A DNA stretch of 64,000 nt, taken from assembly GCF_000972845.2 (NCBI RefSeq), contig NC_040028.1:12682244-12746243 (forward strand), written 5' to 3'. This document shows, in pieces, positions 47,807 to 60,600 of this stretch. Made by a program: the position numbers and the translations under genes. A model generated the notes under the pieces. The model was not told the origin of the DNA. It was given only the letters and a program-made list of their open reading frames with translations, and made no database searches. Each line of letters opens with the position of its first letter. The stretch's first letter is position 1. Origin of the DNA: Larimichthys crocea (taxonomy: Eukaryota > Chordata > Actinopteri > Sciaenidae).

Positions 47807-48351
47807 AAGAGAAAGAGACCCACACGAAGGAGGAGGGGGAGGAGTGAGGAGGTGGTGAGGAGAGGACGCTCAGGACAACAAGCTTTTTAGCTCTGGATTT
47901 TGTCCTTTACTGTCAGTCTTCACGTGTAGAGAGGAGAGTGTTTACAGAGAATAAACAGACTGCTGACAGAGGAACGCTCAAAGCACATCATTTGTGAAAG
48001 ACGATTTTTTTTTTTTTAAAATGACTCGATCAATCCACCTGATCACAGGGATTATGATACTGATACCCAGAACAAAAGCACTTTAAATAAAGTCAGAAGG
48101 CCTTACTGTGAAACTCAAGTGTTGAGATCGACATCTGCAGTAAGGCCAAAGATGTACTCCATGCACCTCCGATTCAGAGCACACTGAACACAGACCAAAG
48201 GTCTGATGTCACACCCTGACTGACTGCAAACACCAGCAACGTGCACAAGGCTAAAAAAGAGTGCTGGATTGTGTTTTTACATATCAGACAACTTATCAGT
48301 TCGACCATCTGTTACGGTGGGGAATTAGAGAGAGAGAGAGAGAAGAGAGAC

Positions 48352-48382
<31 letters not shown>

Positions 48383-48692
48383 GTACAGACAGACAGACAG
48401 ACAGTCTGTGGAGCACAGGCCAGAGTCAAACCAGACTGCTGAGGAAGGACTCTGCCTGTTTTATACTGTGAGCTGCTGTAATAAGTGAATAATTGGGATC
48501 AATAAAGTCGATCTAATGAGGAGTATAGAGAGAATCGTGATGAACAGCCTCAGTGTGTGTATGGATCGACCTGGGATGATTAAGCATGACTTTGTATACT
48601 TGTACTGAGACAGAACAGATGCAGGGCCGTACCTCAGTGAGATCTGTGCCGACTGCGTCCACCCTCCACTGAATCCAGCTCTGTGAACACGG

Positions 48693-48766
<74 letters not shown>

Positions 48767-49889
48767 TGAATGCACCAGAGGCCAGCAGCACTCCCGTTCA
48801 GCAACTTCCTCTTGGAGACCAGAGTGACCAAAACAAGTGAACAAGAACAGCACGAGCCGACTGAACACATAGCACGGCTCGTGCTGTCGGTAACGTGAGG
48901 AGCGCTGACCCTCACGCGGACAAGTCGCGAGCAGCCCGCTAACGTGTAGCAAGCCCCGCTAGCAGCGGCTGCTGTGTGGAGCTAGCCACAGAATTTGCCG
49001 CTCACAGAGAGGACTGCGGGGTAACAGCGCCGGGACAACCACGGGCCAGCTGCTCGGTAAAGTTACCGACACGCACAGAAACAACGCGAGTCAACACTAT
49101 TTACAGCTGCTTGTTTTGCACAACAAACACACACATACACACACACAGCATCCTCCTGACCGCAGCTCACCTCGGAGTTCAGGGCGGTAGAAGGAGCAGA
49201 CACAGCGGCCGACCTGCCGCCTCGCCCTGGCTGTCTGTGACTGTGGAGCTCACTGCTTCACTGCTTCACTTCTTCAGTCTTCTACTTCAACACTTCAAAC
49301 ACTTCAGCCTTCACTGCTTCCTGCTCTCGCTGCACTGCTCCTTGGTGTTACCCCCCGCGAAATTGCTGGCGCAAAACCACCGAGCCGACGTACAAAATTA
49401 CCTTGACCCCGCTTTCGTCACCCCCAGGTCCGCCCATTTGACCTTATAAGGAAAACAGCACACTGTGGCTGTAATAAGAAAGATGATAGATAGATAGATA
49501 GATAGATAGATAGAGTAGATAGATAGATAGATAGATAGAAGATAGATAGATAGATAGATAGAAGAAACAGACAGAGGACTGACAGTAAAGTGAGTAGACA
49601 CATAAACATAAACAAGAACAAGAACTATATACATATATGTATAATGTGTATATATATATAGATATGTATATATATATATATATTTAATATAATATATATA
49701 TATAGACATGGATACATAGGAATGGGAATGTGCAATGAAAGGGTGCAACCGAGCATAGTGCAGTTATAAATATAGACGTGTACAGTAGGTTGACTTGACT
49801 TATAAACTTAAGAGGTCGATATTCTGTATATGCAGAGTGTGAGTGCAGGTGATGATATTTACATAGATAATTTATCATTTAGCAGATAT

Positions 49890-49924
<35 letters not shown>

Positions 49925-49954
49925 GATATATGATATATATATATATATAATATA
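47806..49954 (-). repeat. Fold-back copy of rif1 5' region (copy C)
   Basis: Mirror image of copy B about the palindrome centred on GGGCTAGCCC at 47,801-47,810. It runs through the same promoter, microsatellites and the AT-rich spacer with CATAGACATGGATACATAGG to a 10-N gap. It differs from B mainly in repeat-run lengths and single-base indels, as expected if both are reads of opposite strands of the same molecule. Confidence 0.85.
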
Positions 49955-49964
49955 NNNNNNNNNN
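49955..49964. other. Assembly gap (10 N)
   Basis: Ten N between the AT-rich end of copy C and the inverted rif1 exons. Sequence on its two sides is not contiguous in the original gene order. Confidence 0.95.
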
Positions 49965-51108
49965 CTGCGGAGGTGAGTAAAATGATGGCGGCGGCGGGGC
50001 TCCGGAGCAGCTCCGGCTTCCTGCCCCTGCTGGAATCTTTGGAGGACGTGCTGCGGACACCCGAGCAGACGGGACGCTTACCTCACCATCGCCAAGTACG
50101 TCCCTCGCCTCCTCCTCTCTGACCACGCAGGCCTCCCCAGAACAAGTGACAAGTGATTTTTCCTTTTTCCTTTCCTTTCCAGTCGACTCAGCGAGAGGAA
50201 GGCCGGACAGTTTCTCCTCAGATAGAAAGCACTTTTCTCGTTTGGGTAAAGTCCACCCTGGTGATCTTCTGCACATTGTTATCGTTTCATGCGGAGTTTC
50301 TGTGTCTGCATAACGGATGCTACTCTGTTTGTTGTCTCCCGTTGCTTCCAGGCTCACATCAGCAGTTCAAACTGGAGCTGACAAGTGCCCTGCAAAGCTC
50401 TGGGCTTCTGCGTGTACCATTCCGCGTCGTCTCTGCAGGGCCCGGTACTTTCATTAACATACTTCATACTCCTCATCAGTGAGCGGTGAGATTGACTCGT
50501 GGGAATGTTATTGCTCTGAGGTGAGGTCGCTCTTGTTTTTTGTTTCAGAAACCTTGCAACACAGAGATCCTGTCAACACTCTGCTCCCTGGTGGTGGAAG
50601 TCACAGATAAGAACACGCACCCAGAGCATTATGTGTCATCTCCAAGCAGAGTTTCTCTCTCCAGATGTGGTCGCAAAAAAGTGAGCATCACAGAGGTTCA
50701 AAGTTCCAGAGGAATCCAGTGACTTGATTCTATAAATCCATGCTGCTTCTCCCTCCACAGGTACCAGCTATACTGGGAACACTGGAGAGTGTGTGAGATG
50801 AGAGGACCTCCAGTCTGTTGGTGATGGAGCTGAGGCCCTGAACTCGTCATCAGGTAAAATGACCATGCTTCACTGGAAGAGACTGTTTTTGTTATTTGTC
50901 CTTGTTGTGTGCTTGTAATTTTGATGAGCAAAGCTGAAATGTAGAGGAAACTAGAGAAGGGGACATAACAAAGCTTTTTCCTTCAATGCGCAGGATGCGG
51001 AGCAAGTCCCCACCGAGGCCAGAGGGCGAGGGAGGGTGCGGGGTCGAAGCTCGGTCATCCCGCTGGTGGTCACTCCCGTCCAAGGGCGTCTGCGGGCCGC
51101 GGCGGCCA
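49965..51108 (+). pseudogene. rif1: Inverted partial rif1 copy, exons 1-6
   Basis: Inverted copy of 42,459-43,620. It starts CTGCGGAGGTGAG, then MMAAAGLRSSSGFLPLLESL (exon 1), and carries recognisable exons 2-5. It breaks off inside exon 6 at GCGGCGGCCAT, where an AT dinucleotide run and LINE sequence follow. Several single-base insertions and deletions (for example in exon 1 after LLESLED and in exon 5) destroy the frame. It begins exactly where copy B stops, so B plus this segment would be one continuous inverted duplicate of the rif1 head if the fold-back copy C is removed. Confidence 0.8.
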
Positions 51109-51119
51109 TATATATATAT

Positions 51120-51370
51120 ATATACAGCTGATGTTACTGACATTTTGAGTCCGGTAAAAACTGTTCTTATGTCTGGATGTTCTGTAGTGCCTGTCAAAGG
51201 AGAGAAGTTCAAACAGGTTGTGAGCAGGGTGTGATGGTGGCCGATCCAAACCAAAAGTGATGGAAGAGCAGAGAACAGAGTGAATGATGGCAGAGTAGAA
51301 TTGTGTCAGCAGCTCCTCAGGCAGGCTGAGCTTCCTGAGCTGGCGCAGGAAGTACAACCTCTGCTGGGCA
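51120..51370 (-). mobile_element. LINE ORF2 C-terminal fragment
   Basis: Minus-strand frame reads LYFLRQLRKLSLPEELLTQF followed by YSAIIHSVLCSSITFG and FDRHYRTSRHKN, the C-terminal end of a fish non-LTR retrotransposon ORF2. It starts immediately after the breakpoint of the inverted rif1 copy. Positions 51,370-51,950 hold nothing I can name. Confidence 0.75.
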
Positions 51371-51954
51371 ATTCAATCTTCCTCTGATGATTTGAGTGTC
51401 ATTTATTTCTAGACTGTGTTAATCAGTAATCACAACAAGAGCAGCAATGAAGTTAGTGACCCACAAAGGTCTGATGTCACCCACTCATGGATAGAAAGGC
51501 CAGGCTGTGTGGTTTGAAAGAAAATCTGCATGATCACGTCTTCATCACTACATGTCAAAGTGCAAAACGATTTCCTCTTTGAGTTTATAATGACAAAACA
51601 AAGTTCTGCTGTCTTCTTTACCATGAACCACGCCGAGCTCTCATTTTAACAACTGACACTGATCACAGTACTTTCATCTGATCAGAGATGAACTTTAAGT
51701 TAAAGTCCTCGCTTCAGTGTGAGTTTTGTCCCTTCTGCCACAGCAGCTGTGAACGGACTACCTCGCTGACACTGTTGTGAGCTGGGCATGAAGAGCATGT
51801 GTTGTCTAACTGTATATCTGTATGGTGCTGGGTTGTGCTGACTGTGAGAACAATATATCTAAATCTAAAAAAAGAGAAAAAAGAAAACTTATGATGTCCA
51901 ACAAAGTTTTGTGCCTGCACAGCAGTTAAAGGATAATTAAGCTAATGAACTCAA

Positions 51955-52140
51955 GGCACTTTTACACTACATATCACATTCACCCATTCACACACACATT
52001 CATACACTGACAGCTCTGCCATGCAAGGTGCAAGCTGACCATTCACACACCTTTGGGAGCACGCCACTTAGCACTGGAGTTCAGTATTTTGTTCAAGGAC
52101 ACTTCAACATGGAGACTGGAGGGCCACAGCCAAATACCTA
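51955..52140 (+). repeat. Fish interspersed repeat (CATTCACCCATTCACAC), copy 1
   Basis: Contains CACATTCACCCATTCACACA, CATGCAAGGTGC and TTCAAGGACACTTCAACATG. A second copy lies at 58,425-58,610. This family is frequent in teleosts. Confidence 0.7.
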
Positions 52141-52596
52141 TTCACAGATCATTTTTGACATGAAATAGAAGGGTCAATGCCAAGTGGCTGTGAAGCCTGT
52201 TGTGTATCAGAAGTCTGGATCATGAGTCAGAGACTAAGTCCTGACTCCTGCAACATCTGTTTATGAATTAAATCTTATCTACAAAGAAGGCACCAGAGAG
52301 CTTCAGAGCTGAATGCAGCAGAGGTTTTATTCTCTTCACAGAAAATAGAACCAGATTTTGTTCATGAAGAAAAACAGTTTTTTAGCTCAAAGCATCATCT
52401 TTAATAATGGTATAATCGCAACACTGATGCCACCCAAAATCACATGATTCTTAGTAATCAAGTTATTTGGGACTGGGACTGCTAGCATATATCAAAACTG
52501 CTGACATAGCATACGCTCACCCCGCCCCTACTTTGTTCAACTTTCTTTCAACTTTGGTGTGTCCTTGACCACCCTCCACAACCCAGGCGAAGACTA

Positions 52597-53980
52597 CCTT
52601 GTGTCTATGTTTTCTACCTTGTGTCTATGTTTTTTGCCTCATGTCTATGTTTTCTACCTTGTGTCTATGTTTTCTACCTCATGTCTATTTTTTTTGCCTC
52701 ATGTCTATGTTTTCTACCTCATGTCTATGTTTTCTACCTCATGTCTATGTTTTCTACCTTGGGTCTATGTTTTCTACCTCGTGTCTATGTTTTCTACCTT
52801 GTGTCTATGTTTTCTACCTCATGTCTATGTTTTTTACCTCATGTCTATGTTTTTTGCCTCATGTCTATGTTTTTTGCCTCATGTCTATGTTTTCTATCTT
52901 GTGTCTATGTTTTCTACCTTGTTTCTATGTTTTCTACCTCATGTCTATGTTTTCTACCTTGTGTCTATGTTTTCTACTTCGTGTCTATGTTTTCTACCTC
53001 ATGTCTATGAGGTAGAAAACCTTGTGTCTATGTTTTCTAACTCGTGTCTATGTTTTCTAACTCATGTCTATGTTTTCTACTTTACGTCTATGTTTTCTAC
53101 CTCATGTCTATCTTTTCTACCTTGTTTCTATGTTTTCTACCTCATGTCTATGTTTTCTACTTTGTGTCTATGTTTTCTACCTTGTGTCTGTGTTTTCTAC
53201 CTCGTGTCTATGTTTTCTAACTCATGTCTGTTTTCTAACTCGTGTCTATGTTTTTTGCCTCATGTCTATGTTTTCTACCTCGTATCTATGTTTTCTACCT
53301 CATGTCTATGTTTTCTACCTTGTGTTTATGTTTTCTAACTCATGTCTATGTTTTCTACTTTACGTCTGTTTCTACCTTGTGTCTATGTTTTCTACCTTGT
53401 GTCTGTGTTTTCTACCTCGTGTCTATGTTTTTTGCCTCATGTCTATGTTTTCTACCTCATGTCTCTGTTTTCTAACTCATGTCTGTTTTCTACTTCATGT
53501 CTATGTTTTCTACCTTGTGTCTATGTTTTCTACCTCGTGTCTATGTTTTCTACCTTGTGTCTATGTTTTTTGCCCCGTGTCTATGTTTTCTACCTCATGT
53601 CTGTTTTCTAACTCGTGTCTATGTTTTTTGCCTCATGTCTATGTTTTTTACCTCGTGTCTATGTTTTCTAACTCATGTCTATATTTTCTAACTCGTCTAT
53701 GTTTTCTACCTCGTATCTATGTTTTCTACCTCGTGTCTATGTTTTCTACCTCATGTCTATGTTTTTTACCTCGTGTCTATGTTTTCTAACTCATGTCTAT
53801 ATTTTCTAACTCGTCTATGTTTTCTACCTTGTGTCTATGTTTTTTACCTCATGTCTATGTTTTCTACCTTGTGTCTATGTTTTTTACCTCATGTCCATGT
53901 TTTCTACCTTGTGTCTATGTTTTTTTACCTCATGTCTATGCTTTCTACCTTGTGTCTATTTTTTCTGCCTCGTCTTATCT
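52597..53980 (+). repeat. 20-bp minisatellite, ~69 units
   Basis: Tandem copies of a 20-bp unit, TGTCTATGTTTTCTACCTC and one more base, with A/G and T/C alternation (ATG/GTG, CTC/CTT) and occasional 14-16-bp short units. Because 20 is not a multiple of 3 and the unit lacks stops on this strand, all three frames stay open and read a repeating YVFYLVSMFSTSCLCFLPHV-type peptide. The lack of initiation context, splice signals or homology argues against coding. Confidence 0.9.
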
Positions 53981-54219
53981 TCTTCACACAGTTAAGTTTT
54001 AGCCTTTCCTACTGCATTTTAAAAAACGTAGAATTTGAAGAATTTTAAAGTTTTATTTATTCCACATCTTCACACGTGTTGATTCACATTGTTAATGCTT
54101 GTGGCTTTGATAGATTGTAGACTGTAGATTACAATGCAACAACGAACCATGTAAATGTATACTTCATATTCTAAACAGTATACAAACAAAACCTCTAAAA
54201 TATTATACTATAACTGCAC

Positions 54220-54430
54220 CAAAAACTTCAGCTCCTCTTCTCGTCCACTTGAGGCTGGCTCCAGAAGTGAGTCAGTCTCCATAGCCCCTCACGTTCCAAC
54301 TTCACAGCAGAAATAAACATGTTTACAGTCTGGTACAAAAAACAGTTTTGGTCTCTATAGCTAATTTCCCCGTTCATCACATCATGACAACTGTACTGAG
54401 GGTGAATTTTCATTCGAATGGTATTAACTG
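54220..54430 (-). repeat. Interspersed repeat in tnfaip6 3' region
   Basis: Inverted, diverged copy of the repeat at 10,200-10,390 (CTGGAGCCAGCCTCAAGTGG, TTTTTTGTACCAGACTGTAA, AGAGACCAAAACTG on the - strand). If the distal polyadenylation signals near 54,050-54,062 are used, this repeat is part of the tnfaip6 mRNA. Confidence 0.65.
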
Positions 54431-54604
54431 ACTTTCTAGTGAGCCTACATTTTTCTTCTACAATGTAAAACTGAATGTTTATTGACTTTATTTCATCATC
54501 TACATTAAATACAGTACATGAGCTAACCAGTAACATCATAAATACAGTAACAGGGTTACATCAGTGCATGAAACCATTGGGGGGTGAAGATGGTGGGTAT
54601 AATT

Positions 54605-57600
54605 CTATGAGAAGAGAGATGCATTAATGGCAGTATATTGTAGCTGGAAGCCTCCGGCTGTAACTGAAGCATCAGAGAGGAACTTTAGTGTCATCACGTT
54701 TCCTGTGAAACAGAGGAAAGCAGAAGACAAATGTAGTTATTAGTATTATGGTGGTGACAACACAGACACAGTTTGTGTTTGTTATATGACATCACGAAGG
54801 CAGCTCACCTGTGCTAATGATGTCATCAGGTAAATAATCGCCACAGAATCTGTAAACAAACCAAACCACGTTAAACGTTCACATCTCAATCTCTACAGTT
54901 TAAACAGTTCCACCTGTCAGCTGTGTGAGCTCTGTGCACTGATAATGCATGACTGTCCAGATGTAGGAAAACAGCAGTAGGAGGTGGGCTGATGTTCATC
55001 CACTCAGCGTTCATCATGTCATTCATTTTTCAAACAGACACTCAACAATGGCTTAGTGAAAAAGGTCACGAGTTTCTAAAAAGTATGACATGAGCAATAC
55101 CAAAAGCTAAATGTACCTAAATGAAATTCAGCCATCATAATTTTTATCATTTACACCTGTGCTGTTTATTTCATACATGTCATAATGTTAGCAACAGTAG
55201 GGTGCAGGTGTTACCAATGATACTGATTAAGGTTAATTTCCATTTAGTGCAGCAGAGACTTTCCAGTGAGCCGACATGCACCACAGCAACACCCTGACTC
55301 AGTGTGACCTGAATGGAACTGAACTTGAATCATTGGTAACACCTGTGTTCACATACTATTTCATGTCAAAATGGCTGCTGTGAAAAAGGTCTGTTAACTG
55401 GCAGCTGTACCTAGAGAGTCTGACTGACTGTAGATCAGCTCAACAGACAAAATTGTGAAATCTGTCTACAGAGAAGTTTCCAATAATCAGAAAATAATTG
55501 ATACAGAGTTTAAATGGAGCATTTTGTTCAAGGGCATTTCTATTTTCACCATAATTAGTACAATTGCATTGATCTTTCCATGAAACTTCTTGAAATTTGG
55601 GGACTTTGTATATTTATATTTATATTTAGTGTGCTGATTTTATCTTTAAATTATTGGTTGAAACTTTCATATCTCTCTAACCAGTCAGAAAATCTTCTGT
55701 GTTTTTAGCAGTGACATGCAGTGACATTAAATTTAATTTAATTAATATCCTATTTTTGCAACTATCTGATTGTGTACATGTGTACATGTTCATACATTAT
55801 TACATTATTACAGTATTACATGAGCATTATTCAGTCTCATGTCTCTATGCCTGTTTCGGTTCTATAAAGTTTTGAGGCCCTTCTAATTTTCCCTCTAAGA
55901 CCCTCACCTCCCAGCAAAGCCCGAGATGTCATCGTAGCTGTCATACACGTCCAGGTAATCTGCCAGACATGCTGTGTCATCCTCCACGTCAAACTCCAGG
56001 AAGTGGAGGCGGATCCTCTGGCCCAGACGCACTCGGATGTGCCAGGAGCAGATCTGTTCATCCTGGTACTCCTCAGGGAAGCCCGGAGACTGAATGATCC
56101 TCTGCTGATCTGTCAGCACCCCTCCACACTCCTTGGCTGTAAGACACATAAATGGCATGTAGTGGTTAGTCCTCTAAAATATATATTTTAATGCTGAGTT
56201 TCTTAAAAACAGGTTTTAAGATACCATGTTAATTTACTTTTTATACAGATAAGGTCATTCAGGATTAACAAGACATAGTGTTAATACATTCCCAGACAAA
56301 TTCTAAATTAATGTGGTTGAGACTGCAGTTCCTATAAAATCGATTTGGGCCAAACTCCAAACAGCATCATATTATGCATTATACAAAAATGTGATACTCA
56401 ATTTAAAGACAACCTGCCAACACCACAGCCCGGTTCTAGACCTGCTTCCCAAATCTCTGATTCATATATGTCTGTTGCATTTATTGACAGCTGTGTGAAA
56501 ATAGTGACACTGTGGAGGAGCTGTACACATGAACTCAAATCAGCATATTTCTTCAACTGTCATGAAAATGATAAATTAACCACAGAAACTGCTAATTGTC
56601 CACACTCAAATGAACATTTAAACAGCTGAAATATACAAGAAAAGGTTGTATGGTGCCAACAGGCCCATAGAGCCCATTACAGGGTTGGGTAAACATTAGT
56701 CTTTTGGCTCCTTGATGACTTGAATAACAATGCATGAGTTGTAACTGTAACTGGTATTTGATGAGTAGATAGCAAGAAAATGTTCATTATCATCTGTTGT
56801 TTTGCATCACGAAAAGAACAAAAGGTTTGGAGGGCCCATAGTTCAACATATCACCTGCTGATTTTAGGAGATTTTTCTTATGACATGTTATCTCTTTTAC
56901 AAGAAACAAACTTAACCAGAATGACAGGATTAGATTAGAATCTAACACAAACTGACTGACTCACTAAAACATTCACATATTACATAAGCAGTAGCATGGG
57001 CCCTGAGAGACGTAAAGGACAGAATGTGGTGATTTTGGTTTGAAACTGGATCATATTTTCTGGAGAGAATGTTTTCTGGTTTTCCCTTTGATGTCCTCTG
57101 GCTGCTCTGCCTTACTCTGATGGACAGCGAAGTACTACTGCCAACTGTAGCTGCTGTTAACTAATGTTAGCTCAGTTTGTTAGTCTGGCTTCCTTGGCGG
57201 AGTGTTAGTGTTTGTACCACAGGCATTTGTAATGAGAACAAATACACATGTACAGCTGTTTATATTTACCACAGTGGGATTACACTCTGAAACAGCAGAC
57301 AACAAATAACAATTATACCAATTTCTACATAACAATGCTTTAAAACATGTTTTGAATGTGGCGCCTGAATGCCTACTATAAAGGCAATGTTTCCAGTAGT
57401 GTCTTGTAAATGATTCCAAGGACAGGGTATGTAGGTATGTTTATCAAGTGATGTCAACACCATATGTCTCCAGGGCTCTGTTGCTAATTGTGTTGAAATA
57501 TTATAGGCATTACATCAGAAATGTGAAACTTAGAAGGCAGTGTGCAGAGACTGATCAATTCTTTCAAAATAATCCTGATCTGTAGGTTGGCATTTAGCTC

Positions 57601-60600
57601 AGTTGGTACAGCAGCCGCCCCATGTCATTCCCATCTCTCTCTCCCCACATTCCTGTCACTCTTCAGCTGTCTCTGTCAAAATAAAGCTTGACCCCCCAAC
57701 CCCCACCCCCAATAAAAATAGAATTTTTTAAAAATAAATAAAAAGATAATCCTGATGTTTGGCAGAGTTATGAATTTCAATTTCAATCAACAAATTGAAA
57801 ACAGACCTGACAGCATATTGCCTTTCTCTACCCAGTGTTCAGTGGAGCATATCCTAGCACATACTGAATAAGAGGCTCCATTTGCTGTCTGTGTTCTCAG
57901 GCAAAAGGCCCACTTTAAACTGGCCACAGTGTATTCCTTTAATCAGCTGGTGGGGTTGTGCATGTGTTCATGCAAAGAACTTTGGGCTTGGGGGGGGGTC
58001 TGTCTCTTCCGTGTGAGCTTTGAATGAATTCAGAACAGGGAAAAGAAAAGCTTTTGTTGAGTTACGGAAATCAAACACACATGTTGAGAGTGATGACAAT
58101 GGCATCAAAAGCCTTTCCATTCAACGTCCTGGAGGGATGAAGAATTAAATGTTGTTTAACGTTGTCTCTCCTTTGTAGATCATTAAAGAAAGTAAGCTAA
58201 CATCCATCACAATTTATCCAAAACTCTGATGTATACAGTGAGATGGCTTCGGCTTGACTGAACTGAGGGAACTGTAAACTTTATGGATCAGACAGTTACA
58301 GAATAAAGACATTTATGTGATCACGTTTCTGTAGGATGGGTGACTTTACTGTTTTGTCTCTCATATCGGCTGCAGCAGGTAGCTATGTTCAAGAGGCCCA
58401 AAAACATTGTTGTGCAACAGTAAATGGTAAATGGACTGTACTTATATATCTTCTTTCTAGTCTTCCAACCACTCAAAGCGCTCTACACTACATATCTCAT
58501 TCACCCATTCACACACATTCATACACTGATGGCATTGGCTGCCATGCAAGGTGCCAACTGCTCAGTACAAGTTTGAGGTGTTTTGCACAGCACGCCGTGG
58601 TGATGACATATCATACAGATGTGGCAACTAGTAGCTCCCATAAACAATATTTTTGTTTTAATATGTTATCTTTTCACCTTTGTTACTGAAGCATATATTG
58701 TCTGTGACAGAAATACACTCATCAACATTTGGTAAAGGAAACACAGGGATCTTCCCTGGAAGAAAGCTGGGATAAGAGTTGAGAGCTAAAATGAATGAAA
58801 TAACGTGAAATCAGAGTTGTGCCCACATTTTCACAGAGACCACTTGACGGGTGGACCACATTCTGTGCTGTCAGAATGCAAGACTCCAGGGGAAAACAAT
58901 ACTCTGAATGTCCTCCTGCCGTACTTTCTAAAGAGGGCAAACCATCAAGAATAATGTCATCAGTGAAATCATCAATCAGCAAAATGCATTGATGATGTGG
59001 TGTTCACAAAAAACAATAAGGGTCTAAGGACAGAGGGTGTCACTCCCTGTACAGATTGTAAAGCCCTCTGAGGCAAATATAGTTTGTGACTTTGGGATAT
59101 ACAAATAAAATTGAATTGAATTGGATTCCAGAAAGGCCTGGATGAATGGAGAGATGAAGGCTCGATGTAGAGCCCAAAGAGCTAACTTTTTGTTCAGGTG
59201 ACAAGGACAAGACCACCAGAGAGAGACTGAAAAACCAGCATTAAGAACGATAGGCAGATATATCAGAGGAGACGAAAGGGAGGCCTGATAAACATGTCCC
59301 AACCAGCTAGTTGATGTAGATGATGTGTTTCCACCTGCTTCGAGAAGCCACCGTTGAACCCACCTGAAAGGTATGCAGTGTAGTCTAAATGACTACAGCT
59401 CTGTGGCACTCACCACCATTTGAGAAACTGGTTGTCCAGCACATTAAAGACAACAGCCTGGACCCGCACCAGTTTGCATTCAATGATGCCATCCCCACTG
59501 GCCCTCCATTCCGTTTACACAGCTCAACTGAGTTCAGCTCAGGAGTCAGTACCATCTCCCCAATGAAACGGAGCCCGGACAGTTCACATTGGCACATCGC
59601 CTCCACTCTATTGAACACCAGAGCCACCCTATGTGCTCAGCATCATGCTGAAGTGTTTTTTTTTTAACTCATTAGAGGCACAGGAGCAAAACATTACTTT
59701 AAACTAGGGGTCGGGAACCTTTTTGGCTGAGAGAGCCATGAAAGCCACATATTTTAAAATGTATTTCTGTGAGAGCCATGTAATATTTTTTAACACAGAA
59801 TACAAATAAATGTGTGCATTTTTAAGTAAGACCAAGAATTTTAGAGTATAATAAGTCTCTGAATTTGAATTGAACTTTTTAATGACGTTGTTATACTGAA
59901 GCTAACCGATAATAAATAAAATACTTCTGGTGCTGCATGGTCCCGATCCTGCACCGATCACCATAGCAACCGCTGTGTTTCACGTACTGCTGAGTGAACT
60001 CTCTGGTCGTTAGCTCATAAGCAGTTTCTTTTCCGAGCTGTTTTATCGTTAAATTGAACAAAATAACATAAAACACAACTGTTTACTCTCCTACTGATTT
60101 TCATTGGGACATTTTGCAACAAACGTAAAGACATTAAACGTGTGGTACATGTTTCGAAGGCTGTGCACAGAGGAAACCACTTGGCTCTCTCCAAGAAGGA
60201 GGGGGAGAGAGGGAAATGGCCGGCCAAGGCTCCGTCCAGCATGGACTAAACCACAGCACGGACAGTTCAGAAACAATTTGGAATGAGTTAAAAGGAAGTT
60301 TTAAACAGACAAAGTAGCCACTGAATGTTTTAGTGGTACGCAGTACCGGACCGGACCGGCTTACTTTCACCCGTCTGTGAGCCAGATGCAGTCATCAAAA
60401 GAGCCACATCTGGCTCGCGAGCCATAGGTTGCCGACCCCAGCTTTAAAATGTTTTTCAGATGTACAATAATCTACTTAAGTGTGAATATTCTCATAATGA
60501 ATCAGGCAGATGGTGAAATCTGAAAGGCTCTAATCTTTCACTCTCTGGTGACTCATTCCTGTTAAAAACCTTTCTTTCTTTCACAGAGCAGCCTGTATGT

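Noticed and set aside
44367..48952. Open frames with HTHTHT and TDRQTDRQ runs
   Set aside because: Produced by (AC)n and (GACA)n microsatellites in the rif1 first intron and its copies.
49965..51108. A second, oppositely oriented functional rif1 gene
   Set aside because: Only exons 1-6 are present, several carry frameshifts, and it stops inside exon 6 at an AT run next to a LINE fragment.
52559..54048. Long open frames (up to 259 codons) rich in SMFSTSCLCFLPHVYVF
   Set aside because: They are read-throughs of a 20-bp tandem repeat in all three frames, without homology or gene signals.
57588..57640. tRNA gene suggested by a TAGCTCAGTTGG A box
   Set aside because: No B box or cloverleaf follows; the downstream sequence is the body of a SINE.
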